A stretch of DNA of 64,000 bases from Phycisphaeraceae bacterium (GCA_015200025.1 CP054186.1:310001-374000), one strand, 5' to 3'; counted from the stretch's first letter, positions 15,031 through 25,087 are shown. Notes: generated by a model from the sequence alone, not told the origin. Translations and numbers: made by a program.

Positions 15031-17972
15031 ACCACACGATCTCGGACACCTCCGCGGGAGATTGGCCTCGGCGTGGCTGTCCGCCCGAATCGGCCATGGC
15101 CGCCGCGGCCTCGGGCGACGACCCCGGCGGCCTGATCGCCTCGCACGCGTCGGCCTGCCCCGCGTGCCGGGCGGCGCTCGACGATCTCCGCGAGGGGGAG
15201 CGGTTCACCGCCCGGTTCGCCGGGGTGCTCTCGCCGCCGCAACGACCGGGCTCAGCGCCCCCGGCCGACGCGTCGGGGTCGATCCCGGTCATCCCGGGCT
15301 ACACCGTGGGCGAAGAACTCTCCCGTGGGGGGCAAGGGGTCGTCTACCGCGCGGTGCAGCACGAGACGCGCCGGGCGGTCGCGATCAAGGTCATGCTCCG
15401 CGGGTTGTTCGCGTCGCAGCGAGAGATCGCTCGGTTCGAACGCGAGGTCGAGATTGCGGCCTCGCTCAGGCACCCCGGGATCGTCACGGTCTACGAGGCC
15501 AGGCTGCTCGACGACGGGCGGCACGCGCTGATCATGGAGCTCATCGATGGCGAGCCGCTCTCGGCCTGGGCGACGCGGGCGCCGATGGGGCGTGAGGGGT
15601 TCCTGCGGAGGCTCGGGGTGGTGCGCGAGGTGGCGTTGGCCGTCCACTACGCGCACGGCCGCGGCGTGATCCACCGCGACCTCAAGCCCGGGAACATCGT
15701 GATCGACGCGTCGGGTGAACCGCACGTCCTGGATTTCGGCCTGGCCCGCCGGGGGAACGAGGCGAACGCCGGCGGGGTGCGGGCCGTCGACCCCAAGAGA
15801 TCGTGGAGCGGGGCGGGGCTGATCGGCGCCTCGATGATCGGGGTCTTTCAAGGAACCCCGGCCTACGCCGCGCCCGAGCAGTTCGAGGGAGAAGGCTCGG
15901 CGGTCGACGTGCGGGCGGATGTGTACTCGCTCGGCGTCATCCTGCACGAGCTCTTGACGGGCCGGGCGCCCTTCGGCGACCCCTCGTCCGGGCTGACCGA
16001 GATCGTCGGGCTCAAGCGCTCGGGCGGGCTCACCGGCCTCAAGGCACGGGCGTCGGCGCTCGGGCTGGTGGGCGCTGGCGCAGACGCCGAGGCGGTGGTG
16101 GGCAAGGCGATGAGCGTGGACCGCGAGGGCCGATACCCCTCGGCGCTGGCGTTCGCCGACGATCTCGCCTCGTTGATGCGGGGCGGCGCCGTGGCGGCCC
16201 GGACCGGGAGACTCTACCGAGCGCGGAAGTTCGCCCAGCGTCACGCCGTGGCGCTCACGGTCTCGGCGGCCGTCGTGGTGGCCGCCGGCGCCGGGATCAC
16301 GGTGCTGGCCCGGAGCGAGTTCGAGGCGCGGGCCGCACGCTCCCTGGCCGACCTTGAGCGGTCCCGGTCCCGCCTCGAATCCGCGCGTGCCGAGGCGGTC
16401 TCACACCTGATCGATGAGCTGCTACCCATCGATGACCCGGGGCTGCTGACCGAGGTCCGGGGGCCAAAGGCGGGGATCTACCTGCTTCAATCGAAGGTCC
16501 AGGACGGGGCGTGGTCGGACCGCCCGCTGGTCCGCGCGGGTGTTCACTCGCTCCTGGCACAGGTGTACGAAGACCGCGGGGTGCTCAACTGGGCGCTCGT
16601 GCACCGCCTCCGTGGCGCCGGGGAGGTCCACCGGGCGTATGGGCCCTCGCACCCCGAGATGGCCGAGGCGTTGCACCACCTGGCCCGCGTGCTGCTCGCG
16701 CGGGGTGAGCTCGACGACGCCGAACAGCGTGCGCGGGAGGCGCTGCGGGTCCGCTCCGCGTCGCTGGGCACAGGCCACGCCGACACGGCAAGAGATTTGT
16801 CGCTCATCGCGAGGATCCTGTTGGCCAAGGGCGACCCGGCCGTCGCCCTGCGCGACGCGACGCGGGCGGAAGCCGTCCTCGCCGCCGAGAGGCCCGGGAC
16901 GATCGAGCACGCGCTCTCGGGCCGGGTGCTCAGCGACGCCCTCGCCGCGTCGGGGCGGGCCGCGGAGTCCACGGAGCGAGCCCTGACGTCGTTGCGGATG
17001 ATCCTGGAGCACTCGCTGGATGAAGACCCCGAGGTCTCGCGGGCGCTCACGCACTACGGGTCGCGGATCGGAGGCCCGCGGGGAGACACCCTTCAACGAG
17101 CCGCGGCGGACCTCAACGCCGCGCGACGCGATGATCGACCGACCGAGGCGTGGGCCCGATGGGTCGAGGTCAAATCGGGCCTGCTCTCGCCGACGCACCC
17201 CAGCGTCGCGCTCACGCTCATGTTCTGGGCGAGGGTCGAGGTCAACCGCCGGAACTTTTCCGCGGCGCAGTCGGCGGCCCAGCGTGCCTTGGACGCCTAC
17301 GAGCACGAGTACGGGCCCGAGGCCCGCGAGTTGTGCGACGCGCTCGAGCTCCTGAACCACGCGCGGGGTTCCGTGTTTAACTCCCAACGATCGGCCGAGG
17401 ATTCCAACGCGGACGCCCTGGGCCGGCGGTTGCGGATCCTGCGGGCGACGGCCGGACCGTTCGACGAGCTCGAGGTCATGGTGGCCTGGCGCGAATACGG
17501 CGCGTCGCTGATGTGGACCGGTCGGGTCGAGGCGGCCGAGAAGGAGCTGAGGTCGTGCATCGCGCGGTGGGAGGAGATCGGTCGGCCCGTATACGAATCG
17601 GCCCGGCCTTTGAACTACCTCGCCTACGTGCACATGCTGTCCGGGCGGGTCGGCAAAGCGCTCGAGCCTGCCCGGCGTGCCCACGACCTGGCGATGCGTT
17701 TCGAGCCCGAGCGCGCGGAGACCCGATGGTTCGACTTCGTCCTGGGGGCCGCCCTGGCGCTCAACGGGCGCGAGCACGAGGGCGCCCCGCTCGTGGTCGC
17801 GGGCGTGGGCTTCGCGGAGGTCTTCGTCATCCTCGGCGAGCCCAACACATCGTTGTTCCGGCGGATCGCCGATGCGTTGGACCGGGCCGGGGAGGACCGC
17901 GCGGCCGCGTCCCTGCGGGAGGCGATCCGGCGCGGCGGCGTGACGCCCGACGACGTCGCCGCGTCGAAGTAG
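15027..17972 (+). CDS. Ser/Thr protein kinase with N-terminal zinc (anti-sigma-like) motif and TPR-like C-terminus
   Basis: 981 residues from the ATG that overlaps the sigma-factor stop. The N-terminus holds His40-x3-Cys44-x2-Cys47 (SHASACPAC), the zinc anti-sigma signature. The kinase domain spans about residues 91-370: glycine loop SRGGQGVVY, Lys121, HRDLKPGN (Asp218), DFG 236-238 and APE 282-284. One transmembrane helix lies at about residues 405-428. The remaining 550 residues are helical, Ala/Leu/Arg-rich repeats resembling TPRs (for example HPEMAEALHHLARVLLARGE). The likely model is that the N-terminal motif holds the co-encoded sigma factor and release depends on the kinase. That model is inference. 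Confidence 0.88.
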   Translation: MNHTISDTSAGDWPRRGCPPESAMAAAASGDDPGGLIASHASACPACRAALDDLREGERFTARFAGVLSPPQRPGSAPPADASGSIPVIPGYTVGEELSRGGQGVVYRAVQHETRRAVAIKVMLRGLFASQREIARFEREVEIAASLRHPGIVTVYEARLLDDGRHALIMELIDGEPLSAWATRAPMGREGFLRRLGVVREVALAVHYAHGRGVIHRDLKPGNIVIDASGEPHVLDFGLARRGNEANAGGVRAVDPKRSWSGAGLIGASMIGVFQGTPAYAAPEQFEGEGSAVDVRADVYSLGVILHELLTGRAPFGDPSSGLTEIVGLKRSGGLTGLKARASALGLVGAGADAEAVVGKAMSVDREGRYPSALAFADDLASLMRGGAVAARTGRLYRARKFAQRHAVALTVSAAVVVAAGAGITVLARSEFEARAARSLADLERSRSRLESARAEAVSHLIDELLPIDDPGLLTEVRGPKAGIYLLQSKVQDGAWSDRPLVRAGVHSLLAQVYEDRGVLNWALVHRLRGAGEVHRAYGPSHPEMAEALHHLARVLLARGELDDAEQRAREALRVRSASLGTGHADTARDLSLIARILLAKGDPAVALRDATRAEAVLAAERPGTIEHALSGRVLSDALAASGRAAESTERALTSLRMILEHSLDEDPEVSRALTHYGSRIGGPRGDTLQRAAADLNAARRDDRPTEAWARWVEVKSGLLSPTHPSVALTLMFWARVEVNRRNFSAAQSAAQRALDAYEHEYGPEARELCDALELLNHARGSVFNSQRSAEDSNADALGRRLRILRATAGPFDELEVMVAWREYGASLMWTGRVEAAEKELRSCIARWEEIGRPVYESARPLNYLAYVHMLSGRVGKALEPARRAHDLAMRFEPERAETRWFDFVLGAALALNGREHEGAPLVVAGVGFAEVFVILGEPNTSLFRRIADALDRAGEDRAAASLREAIRRGGVTPDDVAASK

Positions 17973-17990
17973 ACCCGCCCCGGAACGCGA

Positions 17991-18024
17991 ACGCCCCCGG
18001 CGACCGTGAGATCGCCGGGGGCGT
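17991..18024. terminator. Bidirectional hairpin between convergent genes
   Basis: A perfect 13-bp stem (17991-18003 with 18012-18024) and an 8-nt loop sit between the kinase stop and the convergent dockerin gene. There is no T-run on either strand, so it is an intrinsic-like or Rho-assisted end for both. Confidence 0.55.
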
Positions 18025-18047
18025 GGAGGTGCGCGAGGGACGTTGGA

Positions 18048-20564
18048 TCAGCAACCGGCCTCGAAGGCCTCGATGTACAAGTCGAGGTCGAAGAAGTCGA
18101 TGAACCCGTCGGCGTTGAAGTCGGCGGTGACGGCCCCGGCATCGAAGGCTTCGAAGAACAAGTTGAGGTCGAAGAAATCGATGAACCCGTCGCCGTTGAA
18201 GTCAGCGGGGCAGTCGTTGCCCTCGCCCGCGTAGACGTCCATCACCAGGCCGAGCGGGGTGTTGTTGCCCGGGTCAATGATGGGGATCATCGAGCCGGTG
18301 ATCTGATCTCGGAGCATGGCGTTCCCGTTCGAGTAACGGCAGGGCACGAGCGAGATCGGGCCGTAACTGGGCTCCCCCTGCGCCGCGAACTCGATCCAGT
18401 AGGAGCCCGGTGAGATGGGGATCTGCAGGTCCGCGGAACACTCGAAGATCCGCATGAGGCCGCTGTCGGCCTGAGGGCTCTCCGCGGCATGGACATCGAC
18501 GAACTCGATATCGGACGGCCGCGCGCCGAGGTCGGCGATCATCACCGCCTGCTGGGGCACGCCGACCCAGATCCGCAACGCGGTCAAATGGATCGGGGTC
18601 GTGTCGTTCTCGGGGCGGCCTTCCTGATACGCGTAGAACGCGAGCGAGTCGAGGAATTGGACCCCCGGCGGGACCGTGAATTCCTGCATCACGCTACGCG
18701 AGTGCGGTTGGATCCCGATCTCGACTCGACCATCCCGGGGTGCGCTGACGTCCGCGTCGTCGTATCCTTCGGCGATGTGCGTGATGAACTCACAGCCGAC
18801 GTGGATCGCGTCGCTGCCCAGGTCCGCGACGGTCGCACCGCCGCCGGCCTCGATCGAGGAGTGACGGCTGCCGGACGGCTCATGGGTTGTCAACTCGTAC
18901 TTGATCTCGGGCATGGGGATGGAGAACGTCGAAGATTGCCCGAGGGTGAGGTGCTGATGAACATGGGCAAAGGGCCCCGTCGCGATCAATCTGGTCAGTA
19001 CGCCGTTCCTCGTTTCGATTTCGAGCACACCGTGAAGCGACAGATCGGCGATGACGTCGGATCCGACCGTTGCTGTGAAGTTCATATTCCGAGCGGTGTT
19101 CTCGAGGCGAGGCTCCGGAAGGTCAGGGTTGGGCGAAGGCACCCACGCGGTCTCCCCGTCCCACACGAGGTTGGTGATGTCGATGATGGGCTTGTTCAAG
19201 GCGTTCGCCGTCGAAGTGTCGACCATCCTCAGGATCACCGGGTCTCGCAGCAGGCGGGGCGTACGGGCGGTCGAGGAGCCGACGCAGTTCCGCCAGCGCC
19301 CGAGCCACGAGCCATTGGTGTTCCGGAGCACGTCGCCCGAAGGGTTGTCGAGCGCCCGAACCTTGGAGTACGCGGACGCCCGGGAGAACGAGGCCTTTTT
19401 GCGTCGGTTCGCGTTGCACCCCGAGGTGGTCGCGGCGCCGTCGGTTTCCGCGTGTGTCGTTGCGATCAGGACGTCCGGGCCGACGTTGAGCAAGCTGATG
19501 CCTGCCTTGGCCATCGCCCATGATCCCGGCGCGCTCGCGTTGACCTGGTGGTTGGTCGGCGCCGCGTTCTGCGAGACGGAGACCCACCCGCCGCTGGACG
19601 CCTTGGATCGCTGGACGCAGGTCTTGCTCCTCGCGGCGGCGCGAACCTTGTACTTCTCCTGGATCGTGACGTCGCCGAGCTGACCGGGCACTCTCGCCGT
19701 GATCTCGATCCCGTGCCCGAGCCGCCGGCACAGCGCCGGCTTGAGTGTCGCCGGGAGGACATCCCAGGGTGAGCGTCCGATCCGGATCTCATCGATTCGG
19801 CCCGCGATGGTATTCGCGATCTGGTTGATGGTTAGTCCGCCCGCTTCGACCCCGATGACGTTGGAGTTGCTGATCTCGCCGACCGGGCCGGCCGGGGAGA
19901 TGTCCGCCGTGGTCGGGAGCATGTACGTCCCCAACGGTGGGTTGATCCAGGCTCGCATCGTCTCGGGGCCGCTCACGTTGTTCTGGATCTCCACAAGGAC
20001 GAGGTTGGTGCGTCCGACCGTCGGCGCAGAAACCGAAGGCCGAGTGAGCTGACCGGAGGTGCTCTCGATCACCAGGTTCGGGGCGTTGTACTCCTTGCCG
20101 ATGTACACGCCCCCGATGTCGATCCCGAGCCATGTGCCGGTGGTTTGTGACGGCACAAAAGGGATCAGGCTTAGCGGGTCCTGCCGGATGAGGAAACTCA
20201 GATAGACGGTCCCGCCGTACGACTGCGCAATCTGCCCGATCGACTGCGGGAGTGCCCGCCTTGAGAAGCCGTTGATGTTGTTCGGCGGGTTCCCCGGCCC
20301 CACGAACGTCGCGGCGCGGCCGGAGGTGTTCAGGACATGATTGAGCGACTCATAATTCAGCCCGATCAAGGACACGTCAAAATTCAGCAGCCCCGGCGCC
20401 GCGCCCCACGCGCCGCTCCACCCCGAGCCGCCGTTTTTCCCGCCCAACGTCGTCAGTGGGGTGTAGTTGAACCCGTCGTACGAGATCGGCTGCGCCCCCG
20501 CCGAACCGGCCACGGCGGCGAGAACGGCGGCGGACAGAACGGACGTTCGGATGCGAGCAGACAT
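18048..20564 (-). CDS. Large exported protein with GC-type dockerin-like C-terminus
   Basis: 838 residues. The signal peptide ends near GSAGAQ (about residue 25), and the ATG follows AAGGAGGT. Residues about 25-270 form a module beginning YDGFNYTPLTTLGGKNGGSGW and ending DEIRIGRSPWDVLP, which I recognise as common in planctomycete surface proteins (concanavalin-like). The middle, about residues 285-780, is unrelated and I do not recognise it. The tail has two calcium loops, DFNGDGFIDFFDLNLFFEAF and DFNADGFIDFFDLDLYIEAF, and ends AGC. It is probably displayed on the cell surface through the dockerin-like tail. Confidence 0.82.
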   Translation of the reverse strand: MSARIRTSVLSAAVLAAVAGSAGAQPISYDGFNYTPLTTLGGKNGGSGWSGAWGAAPGLLNFDVSLIGLNYESLNHVLNTSGRAATFVGPGNPPNNINGFSRRALPQSIGQIAQSYGGTVYLSFLIRQDPLSLIPFVPSQTTGTWLGIDIGGVYIGKEYNAPNLVIESTSGQLTRPSVSAPTVGRTNLVLVEIQNNVSGPETMRAWINPPLGTYMLPTTADISPAGPVGEISNSNVIGVEAGGLTINQIANTIAGRIDEIRIGRSPWDVLPATLKPALCRRLGHGIEITARVPGQLGDVTIQEKYKVRAAARSKTCVQRSKASSGGWVSVSQNAAPTNHQVNASAPGSWAMAKAGISLLNVGPDVLIATTHAETDGAATTSGCNANRRKKASFSRASAYSKVRALDNPSGDVLRNTNGSWLGRWRNCVGSSTARTPRLLRDPVILRMVDTSTANALNKPIIDITNLVWDGETAWVPSPNPDLPEPRLENTARNMNFTATVGSDVIADLSLHGVLEIETRNGVLTRLIATGPFAHVHQHLTLGQSSTFSIPMPEIKYELTTHEPSGSRHSSIEAGGGATVADLGSDAIHVGCEFITHIAEGYDDADVSAPRDGRVEIGIQPHSRSVMQEFTVPPGVQFLDSLAFYAYQEGRPENDTTPIHLTALRIWVGVPQQAVMIADLGARPSDIEFVDVHAAESPQADSGLMRIFECSADLQIPISPGSYWIEFAAQGEPSYGPISLVPCRYSNGNAMLRDQITGSMIPIIDPGNNTPLGLVMDVYAGEGNDCPADFNGDGFIDFFDLNLFFEAFDAGAVTADFNADGFIDFFDLDLYIEAFEAGC

Positions 20565-20675
20565 GGGGACCTCCTTGAGGCCCGCACTTCCTCACGCGAA
20601 GGCGCGGCCTCACCACGGGTGTGCCGCCCGGGGACATTCCTCACGCCGTCGCTTCGGATTTTTCCGCCCCGCCCG

Positions 20676-22721
20676 TTACGCCGCCGGACGCATCGGCCTG
20701 GGGCTTGCCGGGGAGGGCTTGCCGGGCGGCCCCCCCCCGCCGCCGCTGGCAACCGCGGCCTGCGCCTGGAGAACCCCCAGGGGGACCACCGAGGCCTGAG
20801 CCGTCAGGTGCGCCATTTGCCTCGACCACCACTCCAGGATCAGCGCCTTGTACAGCATCAGGTACCACGCCGACACACGCGAATGGCTCCCCGTCAGCCT
20901 CGCCGCCCCCTCGCGTGAGAGCACCCCGGCGCTCACCAGGTACCCGTGTTTGAGCGTCGGCCCGTAGGCCTCACGCAACGCGTCCACCCACTCGACCGTC
21001 GGCGGCGTGAACCCCGTCTTCGGACGGTCCATCACCCAGCCCGGGAGCAGGTCGCGCACGACCTCCTTGAACCTCGCCTTGGGGCCCAGCGCATCGTCGG
21101 GTGAGGTCTTTCTCAGGCCGACGACGGTCTCGGCGAGCCGGTAATCCACGAACGGGAGCCGGAGTTCCACCGACCACGACATCGCCAGACGGTCCCCCTG
21201 CGCCAACCCGTTCTCCAGCAAGTACGTGTCGCAGATCAGCTGCGTGATCATGACGCCAAGGTCCCCCCAGGGCCTGGGCACCGTGAACGGCTCGGCGGCG
21301 TCCGCCTCCCCGAGCCGATCCAGGAACTCGGGCGTGCACATCCGCGGCACCGCGTAGGCGCCCATCTGGAACTCCTCGGAGAGGTTGTAAAAATCGGGCA
21401 CGTCCGGGCCATACCCACGCCCGGGGTACACCGACCGCCACCCCGAGAGCAACCCGCCGACGTAGTACGCCCACGACCTCAGGTCCCGACGCGCGAGCGA
21501 CTTCGGGAAGAACCGCCGCAGCACGCGCGCGAGGCGCCGGTTCGCGGGGCGAGTGCCGGCGGCCTTGTGCCGTGTGGATTCGAGCGCCGAGCGGACCCAC
21601 GTGTACCCCCAGAACAACTCATCGATCCCGTGCCCCTGCAGCAACACGGGGATCCCGCTCCGCCGGGCGAGCCTCGAGAGCGCGTAGTACCCGTGCCCCG
21701 AGATATCGGCGATCGGATCGCCCCGCGCGATGACCCGCTCGGGGAACGCGGTGACCACGTCGTTGAGGTCGATCTCGTCGTCGATGAACGGGATGCCCAG
21801 GTGCCGCGCGAACTCGCGGGCCCGGGCCCGCTCGTCCATGTGCGGGCAGCCCGCGTACCCGATCGACAGCGCGTGGACCTTCCCGGGCGCGTGACGGGCG
21901 GCCAGCGCCGCGACGGTGCTCGAATCCAGCCCCGCCGAGAGCGCCACGCCCACGGGGACGTCCGACCGCATGATCATCTCGCCGATCTGGTCCAGCTGCC
22001 CCCGGATCAGCGTCGCCGGGTCGCCCTCCAGCGGCGGGGCGTCGGACAGCCGCCAGTAACACCGCTCCTCCACCGCACCCGTATCGGTGTCGATCAGCAT
22101 CAGGTGGCCGCGCGGCAGCTTGCGGATCCCCCGGACCACCGAGCGGGGCTCGGGGATGTACTGATAGTGGAAGAACTCGTTCACCACCACCGGGTCCAGC
22201 TCGAAGGGGATCATCCCCGTCGCCAGCAGCGACTTGATCTCCGACGAGAACCAGACCCGTCCGTCACGCTCGTGCAGGTACAGCGGCTTCTCACCCATCC
22301 GGTCCCGCGCCAGCATCAGCCGGCGCCGCGGCACGTCCCACAGCGCGAACGCGAACATCCCGCGGAGGTCGTGCACGCAGTCCGTGCCACGCTCCTCGTA
22401 CAGGTGCAGGATCGTCTCGCAGTCGCTCCCCGTCGCGAAACGGTGCCCCCGGGCCATCAGGTCCCGCCGGAGCTCGACGAAGTTGTAGATCTCCCCGTTG
22501 GCCACCAACGCCAGCGACCGGTCCTCGTTGTACAGCGGCTGCCACCCCCCGGTCAGGTCGATGATGCTCAACCTCCGCATGGCGAGAGCCGCGTGGGGCG
22601 TGAAGAGCTCTCCCTCCCCGTCCGGCCCGCGGTGGAGCAACGCGTTGTTGGCCCGACGCACGCGCGCGAAATCCTCCGGGGTCAGAGGCCGTTGCCCCGC
22701 CACGCCGCAGATGCCACACAT
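20676..22721 (-). CDS. asnB: Asparagine synthetase (glutamine-hydrolysing)
   Basis: 681 residues from the ATG at 22721, chosen because Cys2 (MCGICGV) must be N-terminal to act as the glutaminase nucleophile; the longer frame to 23033 would bury it. The N-terminal class II amidotransferase half includes RRLSIIDLTGGWQPL and NGEIYNF. The synthetase half has the PP-loop VALSAGLDSSTVAAL (about residues 258-272) and a C-terminal SVELRLPFVD. The family makes asparagine, and related enzymes amidate cell-wall or exopolysaccharide sugars. The last 60 residues are Gly/Pro-rich and probably disordered. No polysaccharide genes are adjacent, so I call the generic enzyme. Confidence 0.88.
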   Translation of the reverse strand: MCGICGVAGQRPLTPEDFARVRRANNALLHRGPDGEGELFTPHAALAMRRLSIIDLTGGWQPLYNEDRSLALVANGEIYNFVELRRDLMARGHRFATGSDCETILHLYEERGTDCVHDLRGMFAFALWDVPRRRLMLARDRMGEKPLYLHERDGRVWFSSEIKSLLATGMIPFELDPVVVNEFFHYQYIPEPRSVVRGIRKLPRGHLMLIDTDTGAVEERCYWRLSDAPPLEGDPATLIRGQLDQIGEMIMRSDVPVGVALSAGLDSSTVAALAARHAPGKVHALSIGYAGCPHMDERARAREFARHLGIPFIDDEIDLNDVVTAFPERVIARGDPIADISGHGYYALSRLARRSGIPVLLQGHGIDELFWGYTWVRSALESTRHKAAGTRPANRRLARVLRRFFPKSLARRDLRSWAYYVGGLLSGWRSVYPGRGYGPDVPDFYNLSEEFQMGAYAVPRMCTPEFLDRLGEADAAEPFTVPRPWGDLGVMITQLICDTYLLENGLAQGDRLAMSWSVELRLPFVDYRLAETVVGLRKTSPDDALGPKARFKEVVRDLLPGWVMDRPKTGFTPPTVEWVDALREAYGPTLKHGYLVSAGVLSREGAARLTGSHSRVSAWYLMLYKALILEWWSRQMAHLTAQASVVPLGVLQAQAAVASGGGGGPPGKPSPASPRPMRPAA

Positions 22722-22943
22722 TGTCTCGCACTCTCGATGAGGCCCCCGGCCGCCCCGGCCCCGTAGACGCTCGAGAGCTAGGGCTGTGAGGCCCGGTTCA
22801 ATATATCGCCTACCTCGCGGGAATAGCCACAGTTTGTTCGGTACTTCCCGGCCGATCGCGGAGAAGGAACCTTGCCCAAACTTTGACCTTACTTCCCCGG
22901 CGGATATCAAGCCGCACCCCGTCGTGGGTATCCCTCCACGGCG

Positions 22944-23816
22944 GTGGCCCGAGGAGATCAGCATGCCGGTCCCACCAGCGGGTCCCTCGGCCTCGGAGCG
23001 ATCGCCGCTCGCCGCGGCCGTGCCCACGGCCAACGCCTAGTCCGAAAGCACCCCCCGTTCACCGTCACCAGCACCTTCAAGTTCACCAACCTCAACGCCG
23101 ACCTCCTCGACGGGCTCGACTGCATCGCCTTTGCGCCCACCTCGCACACCCACAGCGCCACCCACATCACCTCCGACACCCTCGCCGATGCAGGCCTCTC
23201 CGCCAACGTCGCCCTCCTCGCCGGCGCCCAGGCCTTCTTCGGCGCCAAGACCTTCTCCAACGCCTCCAACTCCTGCGCCGGGACCATCACCGGCACCCTC
23301 ACCGGCAGCGGCTCGGGCTTCACCGCCCTCGGCCCCGCCAACAAGCTCCTCTACCACTCCTTCGTTGAGTCCCCCGACACGATGAACATCGACAACGGCA
23401 ACACCACCACCGACGACCGCGGCGACGCCACCGTCGAACTCCCCGAGTGGTTCGACGCCCTCAACCGCGACTTCCGCTACCAGCTCACCGTCCTCGACGA
23501 CTACGACGAGGACGATGCCTTCCTCTGGGCGAAGGTCGTTTGGGCGAACGTCGTTCGGCGGATCGGGACCGACGCCCGAAACCGTTTCACGATCAGGACA
23601 TCCCGCCCCGGGCTCGAGGTTTCCTGGCAGGTCACGGGAGTGCGCAAGGATGCTTTGGCCGAGCAGAACCGCATCCCCGTCGAGGTCGACAAGCCCGCCG
23701 GTGAGCGAGGCCGTTGCCTCCACCCCGAGGCCTTCGGCCTGCCCTCCGCTCGCGCCATCGGGGCCGGAACAGAGCCCGTATCGAACGCGGGTCCGAGCCC
23801 CGCCACCGGGGGGTAA
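22944..23816 (+). pseudogene. 5'-truncated tail-fibre-like surface protein remnant
   Basis: The reading frame from about 23050 carries blocks familiar from planctomycete tail-fibre-like proteins: LNADLLDGLD, SHTHSATHITSDTLADAGLS, LLAGAQAFFGAKTFSNASN and FRYQLTVLDDYDED. Near the end are FTIRTSRPGLEVSWQVTG and GRCLHPEAFGLPSA. The expected signal peptide and upstream repeats are missing; upstream codons are Arg/Pro-rich noise, with only a GTG at 22944 and no ribosome site. A 15-bp tandem duplication (23526-23540, 23541-23555) doubles the WAKVV motif. I read it as a decayed gene whose 5' end was lost; a short expressed protein cannot be excluded. Confidence 0.6.
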
Positions 23817-23833
23817 CCCGCGGCCGAGAAGGC

Positions 23834-23861
23834 TTTCACGCCCCCTCGGGCGACCTATGAT
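23834..23861 (+). promoter_or_regulatory. Possible promoter of the pdh genes
   Basis: TTTCAC (23834-23839) and TATGAT (23856-23861) lie 16 bp apart, about 60 bp before the E1-beta start. The -10 is good and the -35 weak. Confidence 0.4.
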
Positions 23862-23926
23862 GGGGATTGCGGCGGGCGACCGGGCCCGCCGTCCCCCATC
23901 GGTCCCACGATCGCCCGAGGATGTTC

Positions 23927-25021
23927 ATGGCCAGCGCGAACGCCGTTCTTTCCCCCCACGTCGACGCCATCCTCCCACGGACCAGGCCCCCGCTCCCCGA
24001 TTTCACCGCCGAGTTGCCGCCCTTCGAGGCGGCCCCAGGCCGCGAGCGGCTCATCCAGTTCCGCGAGGCGCTCCGCGAGGCGATGAGCGAGGAGATGCGC
24101 CGCGACAAGCGGGTCTTCCTGCTGGGCGAGGAGGTCGCCCAGTACAACGGCGCGTACAAGATCAGCCAGGGCATGCTCGATGAGTTCGGGCCCAAGCGGA
24201 TCATCGACTCGCCCATCTCCGAGAACGGGTTCGCCGGGCTCGCCGTCGGCGCCGCCATGTACGGGCTCAAGCCCATCATCGAGTTCATGTCCTGGTCCTT
24301 CAGCCTCGTCGCGGCGGACCAGATCCTCAACAACGTCCCCAAGATGCTCTACATGTCCGGTGGCCAGTGGGGCTGCCCCGTCGTCTTCCGCGGGAACGAC
24401 GGCGCGGGCGGGCAGCTCGGGTCGACCCACTCCTGGTGCGTCGAGGGGCTCTACAGCAACGTCCCGGGCGTCAAGATCGTCATCCCCAGCAACCCCTACG
24501 ACGCCAAGGGCCTGCTCAAGACCGCCATCCGCGATTACGACCCCGTCTTCTTCCTCGAGTCCGAGCGCATGCTGGGCGACAAGGCCCACGTCCCCGAGGA
24601 GGAGTACTACATCCCCTTCGGGCAGGCCCACCTCCGGCGCGAGGGCGGCGACTGCACCCTCGTCTCCTTCGGACGCCCCGTTAACTTCTGCCTCGAGGCC
24701 GACGCCGCCCTCCGCAAGGACGGCATCGAGTGCGACGTCCTCGACATGCGCACCATCCGCCCGCTCGACATCGACTCGATCATCCGCAGCGTCCGCAAGA
24801 CCGGGCGGCTCGTCGTCGTCGACCAGTGCTGGCCCTTCGCCAGCGTGGCGAGCGAGGTCATCACCCAGGTCGTCGAGCGGGCGTTCGACTGGCTCGACCA
24901 CCAGCCGCTCCGCGTCAACACCGAGGACGTCCCCACGCCCTACGCCAAGAACCTCGAGGCCGAGTACCTGCCCAACCCCGCGAAGATCGCGGCGGCGGTG
25001 AGGCGCTCGCTCGGACGCTGA
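23927..25021 (+). CDS. pdhB: Pyruvate (or 2-oxo acid) dehydrogenase E1 component, beta subunit
   Basis: 364 residues from the ATG at 23927 (CGAGG 6 nt upstream; an ATG at 23921 is too close to it). The transketolase-like pyrimidine-binding domain shows FREALREAMSEEMRRDKRVFLLGEEVAQYNGAYK, with the Glu that activates thiamine diphosphate. It continues with RIIDSPISENGFAGLAVGAAMYGLKPIIEFMSW. The C-terminal transketolase domain includes DVLDMRTIRPLDIDSI and VVVDQCWPFASVASEV. With the alpha subunit it decarboxylates pyruvate and loads acetyl groups onto E2, encoded 66 bp downstream. No E1-alpha gene is in the window. Confidence 0.95.
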   Translation: MASANAVLSPHVDAILPRTRPPLPDFTAELPPFEAAPGRERLIQFREALREAMSEEMRRDKRVFLLGEEVAQYNGAYKISQGMLDEFGPKRIIDSPISENGFAGLAVGAAMYGLKPIIEFMSWSFSLVAADQILNNVPKMLYMSGGQWGCPVVFRGNDGAGGQLGSTHSWCVEGLYSNVPGVKIVIPSNPYDAKGLLKTAIRDYDPVFFLESERMLGDKAHVPEEEYYIPFGQAHLRREGGDCTLVSFGRPVNFCLEADAALRKDGIECDVLDMRTIRPLDIDSIIRSVRKTGRLVVVDQCWPFASVASEVITQVVERAFDWLDHQPLRVNTEDVPTPYAKNLEAEYLPNPAKIAAAVRRSLGR

Positions 25022-25087
25022 GACGGAGCATGGTAAGGCGGAGGGGGGCGGGGGAAGGCCGGTAGAGATCAGTCGAGGAACAGGCAC

